Positions 10,764 to 20,902 of a stretch of DNA of 64,000 bases are shown here, in pieces (position 1 is the first letter of the stretch; the number at the start of each line of letters is the position of its first letter). The position numbers were made by a program, and so were the translations under genes. Where the stretch lies: contig CAOLHI010000076.1 of NCBI GenBank assembly GCA_948474755.1, positions 310,001 to 374,000 on the forward strand. The letters run 5' to 3'. Below the pieces are notes generated by a model. The model searched no databases. It was given only the letters and a program-made list of their open reading frames with translations, and was not told the DNA's origin. Origin of the DNA: Ctenosaura bakeri. Lineage: Eukaryota; Chordata; Lepidosauria; Squamata; Iguanidae.

Positions 10764-12240
10764 GAACTTCTTCACAATGCCCCTTCAGACTTTTCTTGAG
10801 CCATTGCTTCTCTCTGGTGCTGCACCATTGCCTCCACATCCCTCATCACTGCCACTCTGCTTCCCTGGCTCCACTCTGCTTCTCTCTTTAGCCTTCTCTC
10901 CAAAGTATGCATCAGCTGAATGTCAAGAAAAATGTGACAAAAAACTCCAGTGAGGGACCTGAGTGAAACCTTGTGCTTCAAGGTCCTCACAGGCAGCACA
11001 CCACCTACATAGTAGGCCTACTGTCTGTTGATTAGTGGCTTCCCAGAGGATTGCAAAAATGGCACAGAACCAATGGGAAACCTAGCTGTTCTGCCAGAGG
11101 AAAGATGGTGGTTTGCTGTTCACCCTTCTGGACTCCCCAAGCAACATGGGCATTTGGTGAGTCTGGGACCAGTGTTTCTTTTTGTTTATAGTTACCTAGA
11201 TTAATATCTTTACCTGGGGTATGGTGAGAGGTATCCCCCATTTTCAGATATTTCCTCACCATTCAGAAGGACAGCTTGTGAGATCAATCACCTAGTATCC
11301 CAAACAAAAGGAAGATACTTGTCAAGTAAACTTAGTCTGTTGCCTTTTGAAAACTATTTGCAGCAGTCACCTTGGCTCCATTAATTCTCTCCTATCTGAT
11401 ATTACAGCAGGAGTTATCATACCTTAGACAAGGAAAGAAGTGAGTTAGCAAGCAGTATTTGAATTATGAACTCTGATTGAGACTATTTGAAGCAAATTAC
11501 CATCACTTATTGAGAGAATCTAAGATATGAACAAATTTCATGAATTCTCAAGGGTCTGACAATCACAGCATATGATTGTTTCTGTACCTCCCACTGGGTT
11601 ACAGCTCAGGGCTCCATATAGGCTTAAAATGCTTTCATTAGAACATCTATACAACAGCACCATTGGATCTTTAAAGGTGGTGGTAGTGCTGGTAAGGAGC
11701 AGTAGCAAAATGATCATTGCTGTGAGGACTGGCATGGTTAAAAATATCAGAGCAGGACACAGGTTTCAGATTCCCTTTTCTCTTAAAAAAGATTTAGCAG
11801 TTTCTTTACTTTGACATTGTCATGGATCACCCAATATTTAAAAAGAGAGTTGTGTGTACACAATGTGTGGGCGTTTAATGAAAGTCTCAAAATGTACACT
11901 GTAGAGCATATATTTATATCATTATCATAATCTTTATTTAGAAAGCACCCTAAATGACAGGCACTGTACAACCATAATTAAAAATAAGAACTTTCTGGTA
12001 AAATGGGTAATCTCAGAAATACAGTGACTGAAAGAGGCGGATGAGTGGATTTGGGAAGGAAAGGAGATTGAACAATATGCATTCTGAACCAAAGATTAAG
12101 GTTGCAACCCCTATATTGGCTTACCTGAGAGGAATTCCTGCTGAATTCAACTTACTTCTTTGCAAACATGGCCTAGCCATTAAGTGTACAATCTTAACAG
12201 GTATACCTCAGTAAACAGAGTAGATGTGTTGCTGGTCATT
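10764..12240. other. No gene recognised
   Basis: Unique-looking sequence. An A/T-rich LINE-3'-like patch (TCTTTATTTAGAAAGCACC) sits near 11930 but is too short to classify. Confidence 0.45.
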
Positions 12241-12370
12241 ACTTCTTTGTAGGGATGGGATGAATCCAGAATTTTCCAAATCCCTGGAAGGTTCTGAGAA
12301 TCCAAGAATCTTGAATCTTTCAAATCCTTTTTTAAAAAAGAGTTTAAAAAGCAAGGGAAAGAAGGATAAT

Positions 12371-12500
12371 CTTGGACAAGACACACTCTCTCAGCCTTAG
12401 CAAAAGCCTAGGCAAAAGCAAACTTCCCTCTGAAGAAATCTGGCCAAGACAATTGTCATAGTTTTGCCTCAGGATCTCCCCAGACTGAAAATGACATGAA
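12371..12500 (+). mobile_element. tRNA-derived SINE fragment (3' half) inside the hAT
   Basis: GGACAAGACACACTCTCTCAGCC, CCCTCTGAAGAAATCTGGCCAAGAC and GAAAATGACATGAAGG follow the order of the SINE body seen in full on the minus strand at 15095-15332. The tRNA-related head and the (AAC)n tail are missing. Confidence 0.6.
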
Positions 12501-12745
12501 GGCCCTTTCTACATAGGCAGGAAAATGTGAATTAATCCCACATTTTCCTGCCCGTGTAAACAGGGCCACATACCACAGTAGAGAAATGATCCAGGTCAAA
12601 ACCAGCTTTTCTTTGTATAGCTCCTTCTGGCATCCTGGGGTTTGCTGATGCACCAGTATACTTTGGCAGAAAAGCTGTGACCCCTTGTAAAACTCCAAAC
12701 CCCAGAATTGTGTTTGAAAGAGGTTGGCAAGGGAGCTCTGCAAAG
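12501..12745. repeat. F1-related palindrome and remnant
   Basis: Positions 12501-12567 fold as one hairpin, starting GGCCCTTTCTACATAGGCAG and ending CTGCCCGTGTAAACAGGGCC, with GGAAAATGTG/CACATTTTCC inner arms. The following 180 bp contains CATCCTGGGGTTTGC and CAAACCCCAGAATT, the core of the F1 MITE. I read this as a rearranged F1-like element. Confidence 0.5.
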
Positions 12746-13100
12746 GAATGTTTCAGCTGTCCTTGAAATCTCAAGCCTGTAGCTTCCGGTCAAGTACTGA
12801 AGTTAAATATGAAATGTTCAATTTAAATATCTTAGAAAAGAGCCCCAGATGTAATTTTTGAAATTGTTAGCAAAGGTCATTATTACTCCAAGGGAAAAAC
12901 TCACCTACTTACTATCTTCCCTTGTATGTCTGGTCTCCCAGGTTTTCAGGGATCCCAGTCTCCAACAATCTATTTGGTTGGTGGATTTGAAAGATTCGGT
13001 TTGCCTATTTTGCCACAGGGGTTCGGATTTGGGAATCTCAAATCCTTACCCCCAGAATTTGAGGATTCAAGGATTTGGTTGGCTCATCCCTATTTCTTTG

Positions 13101-13686
13101 GCAGAAAATCTGGTACTTACAGTCAGAAATAACTTGGAAAGAATAGGAATAGGTTCCTACATCACAAAGCAGAAGAACAGTTCAAGATGTTTCAGCCTAT
13201 GTTTTAGTCAAAACTAAGAATACACACATATGAAATGAAACAACCAGGTCAGGCAAGTCTTGCACAAGTAAACAAAGACATCGTGAGCCTTCTAGAGATA
13301 ATCTGAAGGCATCCTTCAAAAAGCATCCAGGGATGATTTTCTTTCATCAGCCTCCATTTTTCCTGTGTTTTCCATTTTTATAGCCAAGCATCTACTGTTT
13401 TATTTTTAACATGGGGAGGCACTGGTGAGGCAGGCTTACCTGCTCTCTTCTTTTGTTTCTGTGTTGCTGCTTAAGCCTGCTCAGTATGTGACTGTGGAGG
13501 CAGCTGCCATTTACTTTCTTTGTTGTTGGCAGGCACACACAGCTGCAGTAGACTCGGCTAGAAAAAGATACAGCTCAAGATTTGTTTACTGCTTTGTTTA
13601 CTGCAGACATACTGCTGAAACTCAACACTGAAACTCTGTGTTTTGCCAACCCTCCTTCACGACTCTTTCAAAGTAAATACTACTAA
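13101..13686. other. No gene recognised
   Basis: Unique-looking sequence without a recognisable domain. Confidence 0.45.
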
Positions 13687-13710
13687 AACCAACCAACCAA
13701 CCAACCAACC
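13687..13710. repeat. (AACC)n microsatellite
   Basis: Six tandem AACC units. Confidence 0.9.
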
Positions 13711-13890
13711 TCCAGTTGTGCAGAGGACAAGGAGAAAAAGGGGGCTGGGTAGACATAAAAAGACTTGGTAAAAAAGAGCTTCATTGCTGGAGGCTTTGCT
13801 AACTGAGGTATGACTGTGCACATTTATAAGGGAGTGAGTTCTATTGAACAGAATGTGCTAGAGCCAGATTTAGGTGCCTGTAATTGTCTG

Positions 13891-13956
13891 CTCCAGAAAA
13901 ACCTGTGATAGGTTCAACTTAGGGTTTGCTTAAGGTGGAAATGACTTGAAGGCACA

Positions 13957-14027
<71 letters not shown>

Positions 14028-14028
14028 G
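13891..14028 (+). mobile_element. tRNA-derived SINE 3' end with (CAG)n(CAA)n tail
   Basis: CCTGTGATAGGTTCAACTTA then GGAAATGACTTGAAGGCACA is the SINE 3' end. It runs directly into CAG trinucleotides and then CAA trinucleotides, showing that trinucleotide arrays of this type grow from the SINE tail. The copy is truncated at its 5' side. Confidence 0.8.
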
Positions 14029-14155
14029 AGCAGAAGTGGTGAGAAGTGGACATCCATGACCTTTCCTTTTTCAGCTATCCCTCCAGACCCTTGAAAATAT
14101 GACAGAGCGGGCCAGAGACCTTGCTGAATGGGCTGACTTCTGGGCTTGGGGGGCG

Positions 14156-14178
14156 GGGAGAGAGAGAGAGAGAGAGAC
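14156..14178. repeat. (GA)n microsatellite
   Basis: Short GA dinucleotide run after a G-rich segment. Confidence 0.8.
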
Positions 14179-14555
14179 CTTTCACCGCTGGAAGCCCGAT
14201 CTTGGATTCAAATGAAGGGAATTTATTTCTGAATGGATATGCATAGGATTGCACTATAAATAACAGACCAAATCTTGCATGGTTCATGCCATGATACAAC
14301 TACGACATGTCTCCACTCTCCTGTACTATGGTTTACCTTCCTCCTGAGAATCTCTCCCTCCACAACCACAGTCAGACACACAACGAAGACTCTCCTCCAG
14401 GGAGGTCCCAAACAATGCCTTCCTTGTTGTACATCTGGTATAGTACACTGTAACTCCACTGACTATTACATGGCTCTTGCCGGTGGAGAGTTGGCATGGA
14501 AAAAAAGTAGATTTGGAGGTCAAAGGATGTAGACAGTTTGGACCTATGTAACGAT

Positions 14556-14556
14556 G

Positions 14557-14590
<34 letters not shown>
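14556..14590. repeat. (AAC)n microsatellite
   Basis: ACA trinucleotide array of the type that forms SINE tails in this window, but without a recognisable SINE body next to it. Confidence 0.85.
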
Positions 14591-14639
14591 AGCATATGCA
14601 GTCATGCCTGTTTATGGCACTAATAGGATGCCAACCATC

Positions 14640-14642
<3 letters not shown>

Positions 14643-14673
<31 letters not shown>
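14643..14673. repeat. (GA)n microsatellite
   Basis: About 15 GA units. Confidence 0.9.
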
Positions 14674-14675
<2 letters not shown>

Positions 14676-15094
14676 CACAGAAATTAGTATGGCTGGATGC
14701 CAAAGAGGACAGGGATCCTGCACCTTTTATAGTTGTGTGGGGGAGAGCAATTCAGCAGGTGTGGCATGTATGGCAAGGGGGCAGAAGCCTTTGCATACAG
14801 ACCTTTAAAAAGAAAGCCAGGTAGGTGGAGAATGTGTATTTTAAACTGTACGTGATACATTTATTTGACAGTTCTGTTCTCATCTGAGAGAATGGCAGCT
14901 GTTTCACAGTAGAAATCCCATAGCTTTCCCCTAATCTGCCCTAGATTTTTTTTTTTATGAAGCCAGAAATGTTGACAACATTTGAAAAGCAACAAAAAGA
15001 GAATCTTGAATCAAAAATCACAGCATTAGATCTGAAGATGAGCAACTAAGGTAAAACTCAAAACCATTTCCTTCAGGGACCAGGTCAATAAATG

Positions 15095-15332
15095 TTGTTG
15101 TTGTGTGCCTTCAAGTTATTTCTGACTTATGGCAACCCCAAGGCAAACCCATCACAGGATTTTCTTGACAAGATCTGTGCAGTGGGGGTTTGGCTTTGTC
15201 CTTCTCTGAGTGTGAGAGAGTATGACTTGCCTAAAGTCACCCAGTAAGTTTCTACAGCTGAACAGGGATTCGAACCCTGATCTCTCAGTTTCCTAGTGCA
15301 ACATTCAAACCACTACACCATGCCAGCTCAAT
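15095..15332 (-). mobile_element. tRNA-derived SINE, near full length
   Basis: Read on the minus strand, it starts GAGCTGGCATGGTGTAGTGG, which contains an A-box-like TGGTGTAGTGG. It continues to a B-box GGTTCGAATCC, then a body ending CAGAAATAACTTGAAGGCAC and ACAACAACAACA. This is RNA polymerase III tRNA-promoter architecture with a trinucleotide tail. It is the most complete member in the window and the reference used here for the other copies. Confidence 0.85.
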
Positions 15333-15566
15333 AAACAGGTCAACAAGTGGGTCAATTTTTAAGTAAGTGTCTAATAGAGGGAGATGACTATAGAACAGCT
15401 ATAACACCCTCAGCTATAATGACAGCATGCAGATGATATTCTAAATGACATATTTTTTGTGGCATGTAAAATGATACGACCAATAAGGAGAGAAAACATC
15501 AACTTCATACTTTGGCCCTAGGCCATTTTGAAGGTTAGTGGAGCTAAGTTAGCTCTGTGGTAGAGG

Positions 15567-15702
15567 TGGGCAACTTGTGATCCTCTAAATGTTGTTAGAC
15601 TGCTGCTCTCAGTATGATTCACTGGTGGTTACACTGGTTATGGCTGATGGCATTGCAGTTTCATAGCATCTGGAGGGTCTCATATTGCTTAGCCCTGGTC
15701 TA
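15567..15702. repeat. Palindromic dispersed repeat F3 (GGGCAACTTGTG type)
   Basis: The left half has GTGGGCAACTTGTGATCCTC and TGTTGTTAGACTGC; the right half has GCAGTTTCATAGCATCTGGAGGGTC. These are inverted counterparts, consistent with a decayed palindromic MITE. Related pieces lie at 34284, 36066, 59046 and 60467. Confidence 0.5.
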
Positions 15703-15904
15703 GGGAGTCTACCTGTTGGACCACATGCCTACAACTGGGAGAACATCTCTTGATTTGTGTCTGATACTTTTACCCACCCATCTACCTGGCTATGATTTAT
15801 ATACATATGATACACACAAACACATACATGGGAAAGTCCCTTTTTTGGATCACAGTCAAGGAAGTTTTCCAGGCTTTGATGATACACTGACACACCATAC
15901 CTGG

Positions 15905-16147
15905 GGATCATGTTGTGCATGCATGTGCCTTCCAGTCACCTGTTGACTCATGGAGACCTGCTGCATTTCATAGGATTTTCTCAGTTAAGAAAAGTCAGAG
16001 GTAGTTTTGCCAGTTCCTTCCTCTATAGGAAATATAGCCTACAGCGCTTGGTATTAATTGGTGGTCTCCCATCCAAGTACTAACCAGGGTTAATCTTGCT
16101 TAGCTTCCAAGATCCAACAGGATCTGGTGCCCTTAGGGTATTTAGGT
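15905..16147 (-). mobile_element. 5S-rRNA-derived SINE (5S-Sauria type)
   Basis: Positions 16027-16147 read as the complement of 5S rRNA: TATAGCCTACAGCG, GGTCTCCCATCCAAGTACTA, ACCAGGG and TGCTTAGCTTCCAAGATC match the 3' half and internal promoter region of 5S rRNA. The adjoining 15905-16027 is the SINE body (CTTCCAGTCACCTGTTGAC, TTTTGCCAGTTCCTTCCTCT). This combination is the known SINE3-type head plus body reported from squamates. It is not a functional 5S gene: the 5S homology is diverged and fused to the body. Confidence 0.85.
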
Positions 16148-16171
16148 ATGGGATCATGTTACTTGGTCAAA

Positions 16172-16325
16172 CTTTCAAAATTCTATCCACTATGATCCCA
16201 TTTTAACTGCCATAGCTGCATCTTGTGGAATCCTGGAATTTGTAATTTGGTGAGGCATTAAAGCCCTCTGGCTGAGAATTCTAAATTCCCCTCCCTAATC
16301 TGCAAATATAGTGACACGATGTAGG
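16172..16325. mobile_element. Old F1-like MITE
   Basis: Contains CATTTTAACTGCCATAGCTG, TGTGGAATCCTGGAATTTG and GAGAATTCTAAATTCCCCTC in the F1 order. The termini are eroded. Confidence 0.5.
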
Positions 16326-16344
16326 AATTTGGGGTGTTAGACAA

Positions 16345-16996
16345 TGGCTCCAGAAACAAAGGTTCAAATCCCTGCTCAGCCATGGAAACCTACTGGATGA
16401 CCTTGGATCAGAAGAAATCAATGGCAAATACCCTTTAAACAAAGGCCCTTTCCGCATGTGGGGGGGGGATGCCCGAAAACGGAGCTTACCGGCTTTGTTT
16501 TCCGGCCGGCCGAGTCTATCGCCATGAGGAGCAGCGCGAGTTCACTGCTCCGCAGTCCTCCAGCATCCCAAATGGCAGCTTCCAGTTGGTGGAGGCTCTC
16601 CACCAACTGGAGAAGATGCCAGCCAAAAGCCCGCCCCCGGAAGGTCTGCAGGCATGCACTTGCGCACACCTGCAAATCTGCTCCGGAGCTGGGCAACGGA
16701 GCTACATGGCTTCGCTCTCTCCGTGCTTTTTCAAAACCTCAAAAAAGAGGTTTTTAAAAACCATGCTGCGCACCCAGCTCTGGTTGCGCAGACCCGGACT
16801 GAGGTGTGAAGCTACAGAAAGTAGTCCACCCCAGTCCACTCTACGGTGCAGAAGACCTCCGTTGGAGGTCACTCTGCACCATTTTAATTTCCCAGTGCGG
16901 AAACGGCCAAAATTTGCTAAAAAAAAAAAACCCGTGATAAAGTGCATTTCAAGATCACTATTAAGTTGGAAATCACTTGAAGGCACACAACAACAG
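16345..16996 (+). mobile_element. tRNA-derived SINE split by F2 copy b
   Basis: The SINE body runs through GGTTCAAATCCCTGCTCAGCC to about 16443, is interrupted by an F2 MITE (16444-16908), and resumes from 16909 to GTTGGAAATCACTTGAAGGC and the ACAACAAC tail near 16996. The repeated AAA (16441-16443 and 16909-16911) is the target duplication. The SINE is therefore older than the F2 insertion. Confidence 0.7.
16444..16908. mobile_element. F2 MITE copy b
   Basis: Starts GGCCCTTTCCGCA and ends TGCGGAAACGGCC, flanked by AAA/AAA. It contains the conserved hairpin TCCAGTTGGTGGAG / CTCCACCAACTGGA (16581-16594 and 16598-16611). A 188-codon plus frame at 16469-17035 crosses this and the SINE and is not a gene. 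Confidence 0.75.
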
Positions 16997-17099
16997 GATT
17001 TCCAGGATTCCATACAATATTGCTATGCCAGTTAAAATGGAATCAGAGTGCTTTAAATGTATATTGTGAAAGGGGACCAGGCCATTTCCATGGATTAGA

Positions 17100-17252
17100 T
17101 CAGATTCAAATCCCTGCTTAGCTATGAAAACCCACAAGATGACCTTGGGCAAGTCCCACTGTCTCAGCCTTAGAGATAGTCAGTGACAAACCTTCTGTGA
17201 ATAAATCTCTCCAAGATAACTCTATGATAGTGTTGCTGTAAGTCATACTCAA
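17100..17252 (+). mobile_element. tRNA-derived SINE fragment
   Basis: ATTCAAATCCCTGCTTAGCTATGAA, GATGACCTTGGGCAAGTC, CTCAGCCTTAGAG and ATGATAGTGTTGCTGTAAGTC follow the SINE body order. Both the tRNA head and the tail are eroded. A shorter scrap of the same type follows at about 17328-17378. Confidence 0.65.
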
Positions 17253-17465
17253 CAAATTCCTACAGTTGTGACAGAAGAGGTATCAAGTTAGTTGACTCTG
17301 AATGCTTTGAAATAGAGGAATAAAAAAATATAGTAATGGCAAACCTCCTTTGAATAAGTCCTGGCCAAAAACAAAACAAACCATAACAAAGAAAACGTGA
17401 CAGATCAAATGGTAAGCCCAGCCTTGTTATGAGTGCTTGACTCTTGTCCTGCATGATGAGACACA

Positions 17466-17553
17466 GGCCATTTCTGCACTACACTCATATAGCACGATTA
17501 TTCCACTTTCAACACCCTATGGAATCCTGGGGTTTGCAGTTTAGGGAGGGGCC
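17466..17553. mobile_element. F1 MITE copy a (left half only)
   Basis: GGCCATTTCTGCACTACACTC through ATCCTGGGGTTTGCAGTTTA and GGGAGGGGCC is the left half of F1. The right half is absent. Confidence 0.7.
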
Positions 17554-17849
17554 AGCCAGCCATGTAAATATAATTTGTTATTGAAGACCCCCAAGACTTA
17601 ATTCAAGATTTAAATATTTTAATTTATATTTAAATATTCAAACATTTATTTAAATATTCAAATATTTGCTTAATGTTGCTCATCAATTGCTCACCAATAT
17701 ACCTAATTTTTCTAGTAGAAAATGCAAAGGAAAGGAGGCTTGTTAATAGTCTGTGGAGTAGCATGCTGAGATCCTTCAAGTGCCAGAAGAGTAGAATAAA
17801 CTGGAATCTAGAGGAAGGTTATGAATAAGAGGCAGGCCTTAAGAATAAT
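17554..17849. other. No gene recognised
   Basis: AT-rich, with local iterations of AAATATTCAAA around 17610-17670. Confidence 0.45.
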
Positions 17850-18172
17850 TTCTTTTGCCCTTTCTGTCAAAGCAGCACTTAGAAAGTAAGAGTCGTGGTG
17901 CTACTGTATTGAAGGGAAAGGAGCATTGAGAGACCAGAGAAGATAGGTGCTTCCCTACCCTTTCTCTACTCTCTCAGCTCCTTTGGGGAAATGACATTTC
18001 TTTTGCCCTTTCGTTCCTCCAAAGTAGTGCCTGAAAGTAAGGGTCTTGGTGCTGTTTTGGAGAGAAGCACAAAAGAAATGTCATTTCTCTCAGAAAGAGC
18101 ACTAAGAGAGTAGAGAGGGTAAGTGCTTCTAACCCTACTCCCTCTATGCTCTTGGTGCTCCTTTAAAGGAGT
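17850..18172. repeat. Diverged tandem duplication, about 148-bp period
   Basis: TTCTTTTGCCCTTTC begins at 17850 and again at 17998. Each is followed by a GAAAGTAAG-GTC-TGGTGCT block, an AGAG-rich block and a TGCTTC-CCTAC-CT-C-CT-GCTCCTTT block. The second unit also contains the inverted pair AAATGACATTTC/GAAATGTCATTT. Its function is unknown. Confidence 0.55.
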
Positions 18173-19138
18173 TCAGCCCTGACATTTACCACACTGTGAC
18201 AAACCAACAAAACAACAACAACATGTAGTCCTGAACTTTGCTGAACTACTTGTCCTCTTTTGCAACATTTCTGTGAGGTAGATGTTCAAAATGGATAAGT
18301 GCTCAGGCAAGTGTATGGGCATAGGCTTCCCTTTCCCAATCAGTGATGGTAGGCCTTCATGAGGAGGACAGCTTGGGGACTGACAAGGTGGGCTGCATGG
18401 GAATGCTATTGTGGGTGACTCTGGCTTGATTCCTCTCCTATTTGGCTGCTTGATTTGGATTTCCCTCCTTCCAGACTGCCATCTTAGGAATTCTGATGTA
18501 CTTAGAAATCTTAGTGTGAGCTCCGTCATTCATTTCAACTTTGTACTTGGGCCATTCATTGTGTGGCATATTCCTTAGTGCAGAAGTGAATGAATATGCT
18601 CCTGAATACAGTTCTGTGAGGATATCATTGTGTTTTGTGTGTCCTCCCAAATACTTTTCATTAGCACTCTTTAACTATCCTTTCTTCTCACAGGGCTCCT
18701 ATGTCTTTAACAGCTGCAGAAGATAGAAGATATTCCCAGGAAACGCAGATTCGGCTACATTAGGGATCTTGTTTGAGGCATCAAAATCAATGTTTGTTAA
18801 ATCTGCAACAGAAGTCAGATCAAAAGAGTTGCAAACACACGTTTCTGAGCAGGAGAAGTTGTCAGACACAGGTAAACAAAGCATGCTCAAACACATAACA
18901 GAGTGTGTAAGCAAGTGATTAAAAAACCCCCAAAAAGAGTTAGAAGCACACATCTGTGAGATGGAAAAGGTTTTCAGATCTAGAGATTTTCATATTTGCC
19001 AATGTGCATTCAGACAGTGAACTACAAGAAATGAGTAATGACAACAAAGCTGCAAACTGGCTTTTCAGAGCAGGAGGTTTTGAGACACAAAGAATTGTGG
19101 CATGCTCCAGGCCTGTAAGTGTGGAAGCAATTTAATCA
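18173..19138. other. No gene recognised; holds putative donor of F1-b patch
   Basis: Unique-looking sequence. Positions 18724-18772 match 19932-19980 at 45 of 49 bases without gaps; the latter lies inside an F1 MITE. A 118-codon minus frame (18173-18529) has no recognisable domain. Confidence 0.5.
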
Positions 19139-19196
19139 AGGAGAAGGAGAAGGAGAAGGAGGAGGAGAAGGAGAAGGAGAAGGAGAAGGAGAAGAG
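19139..19196. repeat. (GGAGAA)n array
   Basis: Purine-only hexanucleotide array. Confidence 0.9.
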
Positions 19197-19509
19197 TGCA
19201 GTGAAGTAATGCTAATTAATAACAATAGATCTCCCTGCTCTCTTCAGCCATTAGGTACACAGTCTAAAATTATCTAACTGCATCTTTGCTCACCCTGATG
19301 TTCACCTGTATCAGCGAAATGGGAAAAATCATCTTTATCTGACTCATGTTGCTGTAAGGATAACTGCATTAAATGCAGTAAAAGTTCTCTGTTTGCTCAA
19401 AACCACACATAAAACAAGAGCCATGCTTAGGAAAAGTGAGATGGTTTTCTTGGACTGTGGTGTTAGGAATGATGAACTACATCATCTCATCTCTGGGAAG
19501 GTCTGTGCC

Positions 19510-20580
19510 ACAGCTGGGTCTCCTACTGTTCCTCTCCCCCCCCCTCACTTTACTGTCACTGTCTTGCCCATTTCCTTCTTTTCTCTCCCCTCTCTTTCCA
19601 CACCTCTCACCATGGGTGCTGTACCTCCCACCCTCCAAGAGTTTTGTGTTGTATTGCTGACCCTTCTGCTCTTGCATCTTGTGCTCCATCACAGTATTTT
19701 GCATCTGATTTCCCCCTTTACTTCACTTCACACTTCTGCACCTCCTTAATTCCCCTTTCATTGACATACCTTACTGCCATCCACCAGGGCCATTTCCACA
19801 CTACACTATTACAGTGCTATTATTCCACTTTCAACACCCTGTGGAATCCTGGGATTTACAGTTTAGGGAGGGGTATTTTAGAATTCTTAGCCAGAGACCT
19901 CTTTGACCTCAGTAAACTACAAACCCCAGAATAGAAGATATTCCCAGGAAACAAAGATTCAGCTACATTAGGGAACTTGTATAGGGCAGAAATGGCCTAG
20001 GTTACTATACCTTCTGCTCTCTTCCTCCTTGTCTTATTTTGCATATCGTCCTCCCCCTCTCCCTCTCCTTTTCCTTCTCCCCAATATCCACTCCCCCCCC
20101 CAGCATCTTGTCTCCCACATTCTTTTTCAGTTCATCCCACTTCCTATTTCTGAGCCTCACATCCCACATCTCCAGTTGCCACCTTGCCTGTTGCACCTTC
20201 TTGCAGCTCAAATTGCTTCCCCTATCCCTTCAATCTTGCACCTCATCATTATGCCTCCTACCTTTTCTACCCTACCCTTGTGTCATTGTACTTCCACAAC
20301 ATATCTATGACTCTTTCTAACCATTTGTCTCACTTTTCATCACCACTACACCTTAGAATTGCCATTATGCTCCCCCCTTTGCCTTTCACCGTGAAAGTGG
20401 TGCCATGCCTCTCTCCCTGTCACCTTGTGCTCTGCCATTGTGCCTCCTGTTCCCCTTGCTTCATCATTCATTGTCAAGCCTCCATCTCATGCACCTCATG
20501 ACATACCACCACAGTCCCCATTTTTTCCTTCTCTTTGTCTACATTCCCTAACCCCCTTCCTTGCACCATGGACCCAGTCA
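19510..20580. repeat. Pyrimidine-rich kilobase with degenerate iterations
   Basis: The plus strand is strongly C/T-biased for about 1 kb, with G scarce. Loosely repeated phrases occur (GCCATTGTGCCTCC, GCCATTATGCTCCC, TGTCATTGTACTTCC). It looks like an old, degenerate minisatellite. The F1 copy b lies within it. Long frames on both strands here are composition artefacts. Confidence 0.45.
19788..19997. mobile_element. F1 MITE copy b with foreign patch
   Basis: The left half and centre are ordinary F1: GGCCATTTCCACACTACAC, then CTATTATTCCACTTTCAACA, then AAACTACAAACCCCAGAAT. The right half is then replaced from 19932 to 19980 by sequence matching 18724-18772, before the F1 terminus GCAGAAATGGCC. 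Flanking triplets are CAG and TAG. Confidence 0.75.
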
Positions 20581-20742
20581 CTACCTCTGGTAACACCACC
20601 ACCATGAGGCAATGAGCAGGAGGAGAGTGAAGGAAGGTAAGGGAAAAGAGAAGTAGCAAAAACAATGGAATGGGGGAAGCAAGCCAGGGTGGCTGCTTCT
20701 TCTGTCTCTCCCATGTAGCAAAAGAGCCCAAGATGCCTCTGA

Positions 20743-20897
20743 GGCTTTTTCCTCACTACACTCTTATAGAGCAATGATTCCACTTTCAACATCCTATGGA
20801 ATCCTGGCTGGCCCCTCCTGAAACTGCAAACCCCAGGATTCCATAGGATGTTGAAAGTGGAATAATCACGCTATAAGAGTGTCGTGCAGAAAAGGCC
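20743..20897. mobile_element. F1 MITE copy c (target of the L1)
   Basis: Palindromic element starting GGCTTTTTCCTCACTACAC and ending GTCGTGCAGAAAAGGCC, flanked by TGA/TGA (20740-20742 and 20898-20900). The L1 duplication starts inside its right terminal repeat, so this MITE pre-dates the L1. Confidence 0.8.
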
Positions 20898-20902
20898 TGA
20901 GA
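20888..20902. repeat. L1 target-site duplication, left copy
   Basis: AGAAAAGGCCTGAGA here recurs exactly at 26597-26611 after the poly(A) tail. If the duplication is taken to begin at AAAA, the bottom-strand nick site is TTTT/CT, close to the L1 endonuclease preference TTTT/AA. Confidence 0.9.

Larger units (their letters stand above)
12250..13092. mobile_element. hAT (Ac-type) non-autonomous element with 8-bp TSD
   Basis: The termini TAGGGATGGGATGAATCC and GGCTCATCCCTA are inverted repeats that match the TAGGGATG ends typical of Ac-like hAT transposons. Flanks CTTCTTTG (12242-12249) and TTTCTTTG (13093-13100) agree at 7 of 8 bases, fitting the 8-bp duplication of hAT. Subterminal regions are rich in GATTC/AAATCC motifs. 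The interior carries a SINE fragment and a small F1-like palindrome, so it served as a landing site. No transposase frame is present. Confidence 0.65.

Noticed and set aside
15240..15332. tRNA gene on the minus strand (A- and B-box present)
   Set aside because: It is the head of a dispersed SINE. Several copies with the same body exist in the window and the cloverleaf is not maintained.
16027..16147. 5S rRNA gene
   Set aside because: The 5S homology is diverged, incomplete and fused to a SINE body, so it is a 5S-derived SINE.
16469..17035. 188-codon plus frame
   Set aside because: It crosses an F2 MITE and a SINE; GC-rich MITE sequence simply lacks stops.
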